From NCBI GenBank assembly GCA_017474455.1, contig JAFVHP010000044.1, positions 124,001 to 188,000 on the forward strand: 64,000 nt of DNA, in the 5' to 3' direction. Origin of the DNA: Lachnospiraceae bacterium. Its GTDB lineage: Bacteria > Bacillota > Clostridia > Lachnospirales > Lachnospiraceae. The position numbers were made by a program, and so were the translations under genes. Shown here one piece after another: positions 17,543 to 26,561 of this stretch (position 1 is the stretch's first letter; the number at the start of each line of letters is the position of its first letter). A model generated the notes under the pieces. It searched no databases, was not told the origin of the DNA, and saw nothing but the letters and a program-made list of their open reading frames with translations.

Positions 17543-18622
17543 TTACTTTCCCCCTTCTTCTTTATCCATCATGTCCCAGGCGCCCAGCATGTACATAATG
17601 CCGAGGGCCCTGTCGTACAGCCCGTAACCGGGGCGTACATTGCCGGGCTTTTCATCCCAGAGATGCCGTCCGTGGTCAGGGCGGATATATCCCTTAAAAC
17701 CGGCATCGTGATACGCGCGGAGGATATCCAGGATCCCCGTATCCCCGTCGCAGTCGCGGTGGCTGGCTTCGGAAAAGTCCCCGTTCGGGAAATGCTTTAC
17801 GTTCCTTATATGGGCAAAGGCGATGCGGTCCGCGTGCTTCCTGACGATATCCGCGACGTTGTTGTCCGGATTCGCGTTAAGGCTGCCGGAGCAGAGCGTC
17901 AGGCAGTTGTACGGATCATCCACCATCTTCAGGAAACGGCTGATGCTCTCCTCATCCACCAGGAGCCTCGGCAGTCCGAAGATATCCCACGGCGGATCGT
18001 CCATATGGATCGCCATCCGGATATCGCATTCACGGCAGACAGGCATGAGCTGCTCAAGGAAATATGCCAGGTTCTCCCAGAGTTTTTCCTTGGTGACATC
18101 GCTGTAAGCCGCGAACAGCTCATCCAGCTTTGCCATCCTCTCCGGTTCCCATCCGGGGAAAGAAAGACCGTGCAGGTTCCCGAGGATGTAGTCCGCCATG
18201 GCCTTCGGGTCGTCCTGGATCATACCGGCTTCGTAGTAGAGTGCCGTCGATCCGTCGCCGACCGGATGGAACAGGTCCGTGCGGGTCCAGTCGAAAATGG
18301 GCATGAAATTGTAACAGATGACCTTCACGCCGAAGGGCGCCAGGTTCCGGATCGTCTGTTTATAGTTTTCGATATATCCGTCCCGTGTCGGCAGGCCGAT
18401 CTTAATATCGTCATGGACGTTGACCGACTCCACCACGTCCGCGTTGAAACCGGCTTCCCGTATCTGTGATACCGTCTTTTCGATCTCTTCCGGCTCCCAC
18501 ACTTCGCCGGGCATCTTATCGTGCAGCGCCCATACGATCGTGGAAACGCCGGGTATCTGCCTTATATCGCCGAGCGATATCCTGTCATTGCCTTCGCCGT
18601 ACCAGCGAAATCCCATCTGCAT
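17543..18622 (-). CDS. uxuA: Mannonate dehydratase
   Basis: The 359-residue protein dehydrates D-mannonate to 2-keto-3-deoxygluconate. The start at 18622 (MQMGFRWYGEGND) follows AAAGGAGGA; the frame extends upstream without coding character. The N-terminal FRWYGEGNDRISLGDIRQIPG and motifs AIHMDDPPW and FAHIRNVKHFPNGDFSE are typical of UxuA, which binds Mn2+/Fe2+ in a TIM barrel. It is the first gene of the minus-strand uronate operon, facing an AraC regulator. Confidence 0.94.
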   Translation of the reverse strand: MQMGFRWYGEGNDRISLGDIRQIPGVSTIVWALHDKMPGEVWEPEEIEKTVSQIREAGFNADVVESVNVHDDIKIGLPTRDGYIENYKQTIRNLAPFGVKVICYNFMPIFDWTRTDLFHPVGDGSTALYYEAGMIQDDPKAMADYILGNLHGLSFPGWEPERMAKLDELFAAYSDVTKEKLWENLAYFLEQLMPVCRECDIRMAIHMDDPPWDIFGLPRLLVDEESISRFLKMVDDPYNCLTLCSGSLNANPDNNVADIVRKHADRIAFAHIRNVKHFPNGDFSEASHRDCDGDTGILDILRAYHDAGFKGYIRPDHGRHLWDEKPGNVRPGYGLYDRALGIMYMLGAWDMMDKEEGGK

Positions 18623-18656
18623 CACCGTTTTCCTCCTTTTCAGCTTTGATACATTT

Positions 18657-18734
18657 ATTATAAAAAGCCGCACCGGAATCGGAAATTGCGGCAGTTGTTG
18701 CATACATTGCAAATCTTGCGGTAGGATAGATAAT
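18657..18734. promoter_or_regulatory. Divergent uxuA/araC promoter region with repeated TTGC boxes
   Basis: Toward uxuA there is a perfect TATAAT -10 (rc of 18657-18662) with only a weak -35. Toward the regulator gene, TTGCAA (18707-18712) and GATAAT (18729-18734) with 16 bases between them form a good promoter. Four TTGC boxes start at 18686, 18698, 18707 and 18716, two of them within TTGCGG. Their 9-12 base spacing places them on one face of the helix, as expected for AraC-family half-sites. Binding by the neighbouring regulator is inferred. Confidence 0.55.
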
Positions 18735-18774
18735 ACAGACGGAAAAGATAATGGAAATAAGGGAGTCCTGACGA

Positions 18775-19653
18775 ATGAAAAAGAAACTGCGCTCCGAATT
18801 CAATCCCCGCCAGTACATGCTCGCGGAAGACTTTGAACTCTATTACTACAGCGACCTCCATTTCAAAAGTGTAGGCAGACATACCCATCCCTATACGGAG
18901 ATCTACCTTTTCATAGAGGGTAACGTCGATATGGAGATCGAGGGGAAACGCTTTCCCTTAAAGCCGGGCAGCGTGCTGGTCGTTCATCCGCACACGCCCC
19001 ACCGGGCCGTTATCAGAGATGATGCCGTGCCCTACCGCCGTTTCGTGTTCTGGGTCAGCGAACGGTTCTTAGACGCTCTGCGCATGGAATCGGAGGATTA
19101 TCTGTATCTCCCGGACCTTGCCGGCACGAAGAAGAAGTATATCTATCCCCTGCCGCCTCTGGAATTCAACACCCTCCAGAGCAAAGTATTCTCACTTCTG
19201 GAGACGATCCACACCGGGAATTTCGGCCGCGAAACACAGATCGGCCTGTCCGTTCGTGACCTTCTGCTGGCCCTCGGCCGTATGATCTACCGGCAGGAAA
19301 ACCCGGTCAGAAAGAAGGAGACCGTCTCCAGCTACCAGGTCATCACGGATTATATCCACGAAAACCTGGCCGGGGACCTCAGCCTGGACACATTGAGCCG
19401 TGAATTATTCCTCAGCAAGTACTATATTGCCCACCTCGTGCAGGAAAACACAGGCATCTCCCTGCACCAGTACATCACAAAAAAACGCCTGTCCGCCTGC
19501 ATCGAAGCGATACAGAGCGGACAGGGCATCAGTGAAAGCAGCCTGCAGCTTGGCTTTGCCAACTATTCCGGATTCTACCGGGCGTTTATGAAGGAATACG
19601 GATGTCCGCCTTCCGTTTATCTGGAGGAGTACCTGCCGGGGAATGGTGCCTGA
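18775..19653 (+). CDS. AraC-family regulator of the uronate operon (inferred)
   Basis: The 292-residue protein has an N-terminal cupin sensor domain (HTHPYTEIYLFIEGNVDMEI, with HPHTPHRAVI) and a C-terminal double helix-turn-helix of AraC type (about residues 185-285, including LSLDTLSRELFLSKYYIAHL and the ending LGFANYSGFYRAFMKEYG). It is divergent from uxuA and the spacer holds repeated TTGC boxes, so it probably senses a uronate-derived sugar and controls both units. Its last codons and stop lie inside a palindromic repeat (AATGGTGCCTGACACCATT), so the extreme C-terminus may have been replaced by that element. Confidence 0.85.
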   Translation: MKKKLRSEFNPRQYMLAEDFELYYYSDLHFKSVGRHTHPYTEIYLFIEGNVDMEIEGKRFPLKPGSVLVVHPHTPHRAVIRDDAVPYRRFVFWVSERFLDALRMESEDYLYLPDLAGTKKKYIYPLPPLEFNTLQSKVFSLLETIHTGNFGRETQIGLSVRDLLLALGRMIYRQENPVRKKETVSSYQVITDYIHENLAGDLSLDTLSRELFLSKYYIAHLVQENTGISLHQYITKKRLSACIEAIQSGQGISESSLQLGFANYSGFYRAFMKEYGCPPSVYLEEYLPGNGA

Positions 19654-19663
19654 CACCATTAAA
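19642..19663. repeat. Palindromic REP-like repeat, copy 1
   Basis: AATGGTGCCTGACACCATT is a perfect 7-bp inverted repeat around CCTGA. The 20 bases TGGTGCCTGACACCATTAAA recur exactly at 54308-54327. It supplies the stop codon of the AraC gene and could also fold as a hairpin at the end of two convergent genes. Confidence 0.75.
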
Positions 19664-19686
19664 CAGTCAGCTTCTCAGACAGTACT

Positions 19687-20784
19687 TTACCGCACCGCCT
19701 CGTCATAGAAGCCCAGAAACTGCGCAAACAGATCTTCATCCAGCCTGCTGCTCCATCTGGCGTGATCCAGGTTCTCCGTAATGTATGCCGCCTTGTCTTC
19801 GGCGAACCGGGCTTTGTTCTCCTCGGCGTTATAATCATAGCCAAGCGCGTCACGCCACTTATCGAATCCGGCATTGAATTCATCTTTGTATGTATCGTCC
19901 GGATCGTTCAGAATGTCGTTGTGGCCCCTGTCCTCAAACCTCAGAAAAGTGAAGCGGGGGTCATCCTTATACTTTTTATAATACTTATCGCACCCGTACT
20001 CTATCCCGATCACATCATCGTCCGCGCTGTGCACGACCATGATCTTCGCCTCTGAAGAATCAAAACCGTCCATTGCGGTCTTTGCCGCGTACCTGCCGTA
20101 TTTAACGCGCTCATGGATCCTGACAAAGGGCGTCATGGTATAGCTCAGGCTGCCGGCCTGGGATCTTCCGCCCGACTCGAACATGTCCGAAGACCGGTTG
20201 AATCCCGAGACCTCGATGACCGCCTTCACCTCGGGATGATAGTTCAGAACAGCACTTACGCTGTATCCGCCCCAGCTGTGTCCGAAAAGGACAATGGGCA
20301 GATCAGGGATATCATCATTTGCTTCCACGAAGGAAATGGCATAGTTAAGATCGATCACACCCTGCGGTACGCCGCCTACACCTTCCCCTTCGCTCTTGTC
20401 CGTACCGGTGGCGTCATAGGCAAACACATAATATCCGTTCCGGGCGAAGTAATACGCGGCGTCCATATAGGAGTTGTGGCCGCCCCCTCCGAATCCGTGG
20501 GCGATGACCACTGTCCCCTTCTGCCCTTCACCGACACTGTACATATAGCCGGCGAGCATCTGCCCCCTGTCAGAGGGGAAAGTGTATTCCGTGCACTTAA
20601 GGCCGTCGAAGTCCTCTGTACGCAGCATCAGCGGCTCATAGCTGTCCCCGCGTACATTGAAATTCTCATTGTATATATTCACGCAGAGCAGCCACCATCC
20701 GATGATCAAGATAACGAGAATCAACAGCAGGATGATGAGAAGCGTTTTTAATATCGATCTTTTCTTTTTTATTGTCTTTTCCAT
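19687..20784 (-). CDS. Membrane-anchored alpha/beta hydrolase
   Basis: The 365-residue protein has a basic start and one membrane helix at about residues 12-34 (LKTLLIILLLILVILIIGWW), then an extracytoplasmic alpha/beta hydrolase fold. The oxyanion segment VIAHGFGGGGHNSY and nucleophile elbow GHSWGG with S170 are clear; ADDDVIGIEYG and a late DRGHND supply likely Asp and His. It resembles uncharacterised BAAT/peptidase-S9-like hydrolases of Firmicutes. Substrate is unknown. It follows a secreted-protein gene on the same strand with a 23-base gap, so the two are probably cotranscribed. Confidence 0.85.
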   Translation of the reverse strand: MEKTIKKKRSILKTLLIILLLILVILIIGWWLLCVNIYNENFNVRGDSYEPLMLRTEDFDGLKCTEYTFPSDRGQMLAGYMYSVGEGQKGTVVIAHGFGGGGHNSYMDAAYYFARNGYYVFAYDATGTDKSEGEGVGGVPQGVIDLNYAISFVEANDDIPDLPIVLFGHSWGGYSVSAVLNYHPEVKAVIEVSGFNRSSDMFESGGRSQAGSLSYTMTPFVRIHERVKYGRYAAKTAMDGFDSSEAKIMVVHSADDDVIGIEYGCDKYYKKYKDDPRFTFLRFEDRGHNDILNDPDDTYKDEFNAGFDKWRDALGYDYNAEENKARFAEDKAAYITENLDHARWSSRLDEDLFAQFLGFYDEAVR

Positions 20785-20807
20785 CTAAATACAGGCTCTT
20801 ACTTATA

Positions 20808-22712
20808 TCAGTATCCCGTTTCCACAACTGTACTGCCGCTGGCGATCACTTCTGTCGCAGCATTCACTGCTGCCGGATCCTTTTCGCATCTCACACGGAG
20901 CTTGAGTGTGGAGATCCCGGTGAAGCCGGGGATATTATTCAGGATGTCCTTATAACCTATATAGATCAGATCTGTCATGACGGGGTCATGAGGCTCATCA
21001 TTGTCAAAATACGCAGTCTCCAGCGTCCGCTGTGTATCTTCCCAGTTCAACAGTCCGGAGCCGTTCAGCTCATCCAGTATGACCGACGTATGGATCTCAT
21101 CAGGAATGTTCTCTCCCCGGATGATCAGCGCGATATCGTCATTCCTGTACACCGCGCCTTCCAGCACTACGCGCATGTCATCCTGCTCCAGCAGGACCGT
21201 TTCGGGCACTTCAACGTCCTGATCGATCCCGAGACGGGCTATGGGATCAAGAAGCAGCGCCTCCTGCTCTTCCTCGTCGGGGAATACCTGCGCATCCTCC
21301 GGCACACTGTCCCTGGTGACGTCAATGCTGAAAGTACTGTTATTTTTGGGCAGCGATAAGCCCACCTGATAATCCCATCCGATCCTGTACGAAGTGTCTC
21401 CTTCACCGTCGGATCCATATTGTGCGTCTATGTATTCCAATGCCTCTTCTTTTACTTCACCGCTTAAGAAGAACGAAACAATGTCTTCAAAGAATGTCCT
21501 GGCTTCCCCGTTTGCCTTTTCCCTCTCATCGTCGTCGACAAAACTGAGTTCGTATCCGGCATCGACAGAAACGACACGCTCATTTTCGTCGAGTGTTACA
21601 GAACCGTAGTAAGGAGAATCCAGATAATAACTCCTCTTCTCTCCAAGCTGGACTTTGCGCGTACAGGAAGCCTCTTCCCCGCCTACGTCCTGCATATAAG
21701 CCAGCGCGTCTTCAAGAGTGTACGGGATGACTCCGTATGCCCTGTGCATCTTCGCAAAATAAAGCTCTGTATTCTTGCCCCGGCAGTAAACACTCAGCAT
21801 GCATTCCTGTCCGACGTCTTCACTGCAGAATTCAGCGTACGGCTGTTCTTCATCAAACATTTTTTCGGAGAGAAACTCCTCAGCCCCTTCAAAATCAAGG
21901 TCTGTTTTATCCGAGAACTCCTCGAGGAAAGAAAGCAGCGTCTGCGTCATTTCCTCTTCGTCCATTTTGTTCCGGGCATTGCTGCGGATGGTGGCAGAAA
22001 GATTGACCAGACTTTCCTTGTCCGGCGTCAGCTGCCCCTTCAGGGTCAGGAACTCACCGTTAACGCTCCATACCGGCTCACCCCATTCAGGCTCCATGTC
22101 CGGAGCATACTTCTGCATGAATTCGACCAGTTCGGCGGACTGCCTGAAAGTGTAGCGGTCCAGATCAGAACCATAGTCTTTGCTCTCCACCGGAGAAACA
22201 TTCACGAACGGGGCTTCTTCCGACGCGTACCAGTCGAACTGTACAGTCTCTGTGATGTCGGCCTCGCTGATGACCTTCAGCAGGTACGTTCCCTGATAAC
22301 ACTCTTCGATATCCCCCACCAGGCCGTCCCAGTCCTGCACCGCGGCCGTTATAGCCTTACTGACAGTCTCCCCCGCGTGTACTACGGAATTACAGGTACT
22401 TTCATAGCTTCCCTCCGGATAGCCGACGGCCCTGATATCGCCGTCGGAAAGATTCTCCACATTCGCGTATAGCCGGAGCGCCATCCCGTCGTTCGAACTC
22501 TTATAGACCAGCTTCCCGGCACTGACACGCACCAGCTCCGTTTCCATGAGCACTATTTCGCCTTCTTCATATTCATACGTCCGTTCCGTTTCCGTGTCCC
22601 ACTGTTCAGTCCCGGATGCTGACGAAGCCGCGAGTGCCGTAAGGCTGCTGCCGCATAGCGTAAGGCACAGTGCCATAACAAGTGCAAGTGCTGAAGTAAA
22701 CTGTTTTTTCAT
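20808..22712 (-). CDS. Large secreted acidic protein, function unknown
   Basis: The start at 22712 (MKKQFTSALALVMALC) is chosen because GGGGGG lies ten bases before it. The 634-residue protein has a signal peptide with a probable cleavage after ALAA near residue 29, then an Asp/Glu-rich extracellular region without a domain I recognise. Segments such as GYELSFVDDDEREKANGEA and the final beta-rich LKLRVRCEKDPAAVNAATEV suggest PepSY-like or Ig-like folds, but this is weak. It precedes the membrane-anchored hydrolase gene in the same direction. Confidence 0.8.
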   Translation of the reverse strand: MKKQFTSALALVMALCLTLCGSSLTALAASSASGTEQWDTETERTYEYEEGEIVLMETELVRVSAGKLVYKSSNDGMALRLYANVENLSDGDIRAVGYPEGSYESTCNSVVHAGETVSKAITAAVQDWDGLVGDIEECYQGTYLLKVISEADITETVQFDWYASEEAPFVNVSPVESKDYGSDLDRYTFRQSAELVEFMQKYAPDMEPEWGEPVWSVNGEFLTLKGQLTPDKESLVNLSATIRSNARNKMDEEEMTQTLLSFLEEFSDKTDLDFEGAEEFLSEKMFDEEQPYAEFCSEDVGQECMLSVYCRGKNTELYFAKMHRAYGVIPYTLEDALAYMQDVGGEEASCTRKVQLGEKRSYYLDSPYYGSVTLDENERVVSVDAGYELSFVDDDEREKANGEARTFFEDIVSFFLSGEVKEEALEYIDAQYGSDGEGDTSYRIGWDYQVGLSLPKNNSTFSIDVTRDSVPEDAQVFPDEEEQEALLLDPIARLGIDQDVEVPETVLLEQDDMRVVLEGAVYRNDDIALIIRGENIPDEIHTSVILDELNGSGLLNWEDTQRTLETAYFDNDEPHDPVMTDLIYIGYKDILNNIPGFTGISTLKLRVRCEKDPAAVNAATEVIASGSTVVETGY

Positions 22713-22769
22713 TGCGATCATTCCCCCCTTTATGTATCTTTGATCTTCCCGCAGATCTGTATTGCAGTC

Positions 22770-24002
22770 TCACTTTTTATTGGATATCAGCGAGATTATG
22801 AACTTCGTCAGGTCGCTGACGGTGAACTTGCCGTCGTGACTGTTGGAGAATTCTTCCGCCTTTTTCATGATAGCCGGCAAATACCTGTTGTATAACTCCA
22901 TGATCTCTTTCTCATAATCCACGGAAGTCCTCTCCGCTTCTCCGGAGTATACCCTTTCAAACATCGTCTTGCTGACTTCACCGGCAGCAAACGTAACGAT
23001 CCCGGCAACCGCGGCATTTAATACAGCCGCCGCCACATTCAGTCCCGGTATCGCTTTGAGAGCGGTCAAAAGGCTTTTCCCGATGGCGGTGGTCGCACCG
23101 ACTTTCAGCGTGGTATCTATTATCTTATTCGCTGTTGAATCATCACCTATGCCGTACGTCTTTGAGATCGCCTTTAACATACCTGTCTGGATCGCCACCA
23201 GGACCGGGGCGTCAGGCATCGGGATCGGTATCGCCCCGACTGTTGCCGCCGCCACAGCAGCGGCTGCAACGATCGAATTCGCGGCGCCGCCCTTAAGCTT
23301 GATATCTATTTCCTTGATCGTGCTGTTGGCAACACGCTTTGCCTCGGGAGTCAGTTCATTCGTCCTGGTGACAAGTGTATCCAGTCCCCTGCGCGGTACG
23401 ATCGTAGTATCGTTGATCAGATACTCCTTCGCCACAACAGGTATGATATCCACCACATTTAAGGGTCTTCTGGAATGCCTCCTGTTGTAAGTCCGGACAG
23501 CCTCCGAAGCCATCTCGATATTCTCCGACACATCCAGCTCGGAATATGATTTGGTAAAGACTATGATCACCGGCACGTCTTTCCAGTCATTGGTCACACT
23601 TCTGATGTATTCGAGCGTTTTCTGATCGATACGCTTGGTGGTCCCGTCAATACAGAACCAGATCATGTGGATCAGCTTGTCCAGCTCAGTCTTTTTGATC
23701 CCTTCCACACAGAACTTCGCAAGATCCGATTTGATCTTGTTCTGCCTCAGAAAGCCGTATTCATATCCCACGGTATCGATCATCCGGAACGGGATCTTCT
23801 CGTCCTCATATACCGAAATAGTATCCGTGACCGCACTGCCGACTCCCGTCTGGGCCACTTCCGATTCCAGTAGCGCATTGATCAGAGTACTCTTGCCGCA
23901 GCCGGAAGTACCCAGGATCAATACGTTTATCTTCTCATCGTTCAAGTCGATGATCTGCTGATACCTGGTCTTATCAGGTTTGCCAGTCTTTTTAGCCGCC
24001 AT
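22770..24002 (-). CDS. YcjF/DUF697-like GTPase
   Basis: The start at 24002 (MAAKKTGKPDKTRYQ) is set by GGGGAG ten bases upstream. The 410-residue protein has a GTPase domain with P-loop GTSGCGKS (residues 31-38), a switch II DTVGYEYG, and a probable NKxD-equivalent near VIIVFTKSYSE. After about residue 230 it has a hydrophobic, Ala-rich region (NSIVAAAAVAAATVGAIPIPMPDAPV) of the DUF697/YcjF type, which inserts in or lies on the membrane. Function is unknown; related proteins act in stress responses or next to defence genes. It lies alone, upstream of a secreted-protein gene. Confidence 0.85.
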   Translation of the reverse strand: MAAKKTGKPDKTRYQQIIDLNDEKINVLILGTSGCGKSTLINALLESEVAQTGVGSAVTDTISVYEDEKIPFRMIDTVGYEYGFLRQNKIKSDLAKFCVEGIKKTELDKLIHMIWFCIDGTTKRIDQKTLEYIRSVTNDWKDVPVIIVFTKSYSELDVSENIEMASEAVRTYNRRHSRRPLNVVDIIPVVAKEYLINDTTIVPRRGLDTLVTRTNELTPEAKRVANSTIKEIDIKLKGGAANSIVAAAAVAAATVGAIPIPMPDAPVLVAIQTGMLKAISKTYGIGDDSTANKIIDTTLKVGATTAIGKSLLTALKAIPGLNVAAAVLNAAVAGIVTFAAGEVSKTMFERVYSGEAERTSVDYEKEIMELYNRYLPAIMKKAEEFSNSHDGKFTVSDLTKFIISLISNKK

Positions 24003-24047
24003 GATCGTCATTCTCCCCAAACAAATATAAAAGAGACGAGTCTATAC

Positions 24048-24713
24048 CTAAACGCGTCTCGCCAGAAGATTGATCCATCGTTCCGCCGCCCTGTCGGGCC
24101 TGACGTCATAGGTGGACCAGGTCTCAAATACCGGCATCGATCCCATATCCTGCCAGACCTCTGCCAGCGTTTCCTCCGTATAATCGCTGAACAACCGCCC
24201 GTTCCGTATCCCCTCAAAATCTCCATACTTCAAAGAAGCATACAGAACGCCGTTCTTCTTCAAAGCCGCCGCGATCTTCGGCAGCACCGTCTCTTTCAAT
24301 TCAGCTTTCGGCAGGTGCAGAAGCGAAGCGCAGGCCCAGATCCCGTCGTACTTCTCCGTCTCATCCAGGTCCCGGAACAGCATCTGCCGCACCTGAACGC
24401 CGGCATATTCCGAAGCCCTCCGGCACAGCTCCGCCGAGCCGTCGATCGCGTCTACAGCATAGCCCTTCTCCAGGAAGATCTTCGTATCCCTGCCGGAGCC
24501 GCAGCCCAGGTCCAGGATGCATCCGTTGTCCGGAACATGCGCAAGAAAGCGCGCCCGCGCATCCGACATATCCGCCGGCATACTGCCGGCGATGAAGGAG
24601 TCGGTGTTGGTGTTGTAATATTCGAGGGTCTGGGTCTGCCAGCCCGGCACACCATTATTCTGCATATCCATATCCTGTACCGTCATATTGTAAGCTCTGA
24701 TGTCAGATTCCAT
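24048..24713 (-). CDS. Class I SAM-dependent methyltransferase
   Basis: The 221-residue protein has the SAM-binding motif ILDLGCGSGRDTKIFLEKGY at about residues 74-93, motif II VDAIDGSAELCRRA and a following IWACASLLHLP. It is of the small-molecule/tellurite-resistance-like methyltransferase type; the substrate cannot be inferred. It is GC-rich like the host region, unlike the A+T-rich genes after it. Confidence 0.85.
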   Translation of the reverse strand: MESDIRAYNMTVQDMDMQNNGVPGWQTQTLEYYNTNTDSFIAGSMPADMSDARARFLAHVPDNGCILDLGCGSGRDTKIFLEKGYAVDAIDGSAELCRRASEYAGVQVRQMLFRDLDETEKYDGIWACASLLHLPKAELKETVLPKIAAALKKNGVLYASLKYGDFEGIRNGRLFSDYTEETLAEVWQDMGSMPVFETWSTYDVRPDRAAERWINLLARRV

Positions 24714-24775
24714 ATCCTTGAAAGTTCCTCATAGCCATAATAACAGTATTAGGACGGATTTACTATTATCTCAAC

Positions 24776-25726
24776 TCATCCATCTTTAAGGCACAGCTGC
24801 TCAATCCATTCTCTTTTCTGAATCACCTCCAGCCACTCAGATGGAATACTGTCATACCCATAATAGAGGCCTGCCAGACCGCCGGCTATTGCTCCTACTG
24901 TATCTGCATCACCGGCTAAGTTTACTGCTCTCAATAATGCTTCTCTGAAATCTCCTGTATTGATAACTGACCAGATGGCAGCTTCCAGAGAATCCACGAT
25001 ATATCCGCTGCTCCTGATCGAATCTTCGGAACATTTTGAAAACACAGTCAGATCCTTTAACCGTTCATAGTATGCCAATTCCCCGATATTCCGGCGGTCC
25101 TGCATATAGTATGAGAACCCCCTGTCCATGCCCTGCTGCATTCTTTCCATCAATGTTCCGGATCCATCAAGAATGGAAGAAACACAGAAGTAATACAGTC
25201 CGCAGCCTATACGGCTGCGCAGATGATCGTGTGTCAATCCTGATCCCGTATGCACAAGCTTCAGCGCAGCCTCCGGATCAAGATGCCGGCTGTATGCATA
25301 CAGACAAAATGGCATGATCCGCATCAAAGAGCCGTTCCCATTTGAATCCTCGTAGGTCCTTCCACATGAAGAACAGTCATGATGATCTTCATAATCTTCA
25401 ATAGCCAGTGAACAGGTGTTGCCAATATCGAACGCTTTTCCATAGGGTGTATAAGCGCCATCCTCATACCAGCTGATAAACCGGGTCATGATATCATCAA
25501 AGTCCACTTCACCTGATTCCCGGATACTGTCCAACGCGGCCAGTGTCATGCTGCTGTCATCCGTCCATGTCCCTACAGGCATATCGTATGTGCCATGCCC
25601 TTCCATTCCGGTTACAGGCCCGCGTTCTCTTAATCTCTCCCGTGAGAGGAACTGTACAGGGCAGCCAAGAGCATCCCCTGTTACAACTCCCATGATCCCA
25701 TCAAGCCAAATGTTTCTCTCGCTCAT
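24776..25726 (-). CDS. ADP-ribosylglycohydrolase (DraG family)
   Basis: The 316-residue protein has the two metal-binding motifs of the family: TDDSS (residues 55-59) after GVVTGDALGCPVQF, and AGDADTVGAIAGGLAG with D273 and D275. It should use two Mg2+/Mn2+ ions to remove ADP-ribose from protein (Arg, Ser) or small acceptors. GGAGGG precedes the ATG. It is next to a VWA gene and near a macro-domain gene on the same strand, suggesting shared work in ADP-ribose turnover. Confidence 0.9.
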   Translation of the reverse strand: MSERNIWLDGIMGVVTGDALGCPVQFLSRERLRERGPVTGMEGHGTYDMPVGTWTDDSSMTLAALDSIRESGEVDFDDIMTRFISWYEDGAYTPYGKAFDIGNTCSLAIEDYEDHHDCSSCGRTYEDSNGNGSLMRIMPFCLYAYSRHLDPEAALKLVHTGSGLTHDHLRSRIGCGLYYFCVSSILDGSGTLMERMQQGMDRGFSYYMQDRRNIGELAYYERLKDLTVFSKCSEDSIRSSGYIVDSLEAAIWSVINTGDFREALLRAVNLAGDADTVGAIAGGLAGLYYGYDSIPSEWLEVIQKREWIEQLCLKDG

Positions 25727-25773
25727 GATAATTCCCTCCCTTTATTTCCTTTCCGAGAAGATCGTCTGTTACA

Positions 25774-26448
25774 TCAATCGCGATGCCTCTTCTTATAATC
25801 CTCTCTGATCGGCATAAGAAGCTCCTCATCATCCAGTGCTTTTGACATGGCTCCTGGAGTTACAGATGCTCTCGCATAGCTCACAGCTCTTTCCATTACA
25901 TTAAAATTCAGTCTGGTCCCCATGCCGTCATGCTCATATCTCACAGCTCTGTTCGCCGCGATCCCAAATCTGCCGGCTTCCCGGACTGCATCGATATTTG
26001 CTCCGAGGAACATAAACTCCCACTGATACTTTTCTTTCTCATGCTCGATCATCTGACGGACCATATCGTAGCTGTAGCTGCAGGATGCATTTTCCATCCC
26101 GTCCGTTGTTATGATAAAAAGCGTTTTCTCCGGCACATCTTCTTCACGGGCATATTTATGGACATTCCCTATGTGATGGATAGCCCCTCCCACAGCATCC
26201 AGAAGGGCTGTGCATCCTCTTACGTAATATTGCCTGTCATTCATGGATTCAACCTTCCGGATATCCATACGGTCATAGATCACTTCAGAAACATCATCAA
26301 AAAGAACGACCGAAACCAACGCCTCCCCTTCTTCTTTCTTTTGCTTCTCTATCAAACTGTTGAAACCACCGATCGTATCCGCCTCAAGGCCGGACATGGA
26401 TCCGCTCCTGTCAAGAATAAATACCAGTTCTGTTAAACCTTTCTTCAT
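25774..26448 (-). CDS. von Willebrand factor A domain protein
   Basis: The start at 26448 (MKKGLTELVFILDRSGSM) follows a GAGGA site; the frame runs upstream without coding character. The whole 224-residue protein is a VWA fold with the metal-ion-dependent adhesion site: D13-R-S15-G-S17, the Thr in RGCTALLDAVG and Asp in TTDGMENAS. No signal peptide, so it is cytoplasmic. Cytoplasmic VWA proteins of this type are often found beside macro-domain and ADP-ribosylglycohydrolase genes; their partner is unknown. The final stretch SKALDDEELLMPIREDYKK is conserved-looking but has no assigned role. Confidence 0.88.
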   Translation of the reverse strand: MKKGLTELVFILDRSGSMSGLEADTIGGFNSLIEKQKKEEGEALVSVVLFDDVSEVIYDRMDIRKVESMNDRQYYVRGCTALLDAVGGAIHHIGNVHKYAREEDVPEKTLFIITTDGMENASCSYSYDMVRQMIEHEKEKYQWEFMFLGANIDAVREAGRFGIAANRAVRYEHDGMGTRLNFNVMERAVSYARASVTPGAMSKALDDEELLMPIREDYKKRHRD

Positions 26449-26524
26449 TTCTGTCCTCACTTTCTGCTGCCCTGCAGCGCTTTCCTGTCTGATGTGAGGC
26501 CAGTATAACAATCCGGAACTGAAA

Positions 26525-26549
26525 AACGGTCGCCCGAAAGGCGACCGTT
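26525..26549 (-). terminator. Terminator after the macro-domain gene
   Basis: On the minus strand a 10-bp stem (AACGGTCGCC with its complement) with a 5-base loop is followed by TTTTT. It sits between the macro-domain stop (26562) and the VWA start (26448), so the VWA and glycohydrolase genes probably need their own promoter or partial readthrough. Confidence 0.8.
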
Positions 26550-26561
26550 ACATTGACTGTA

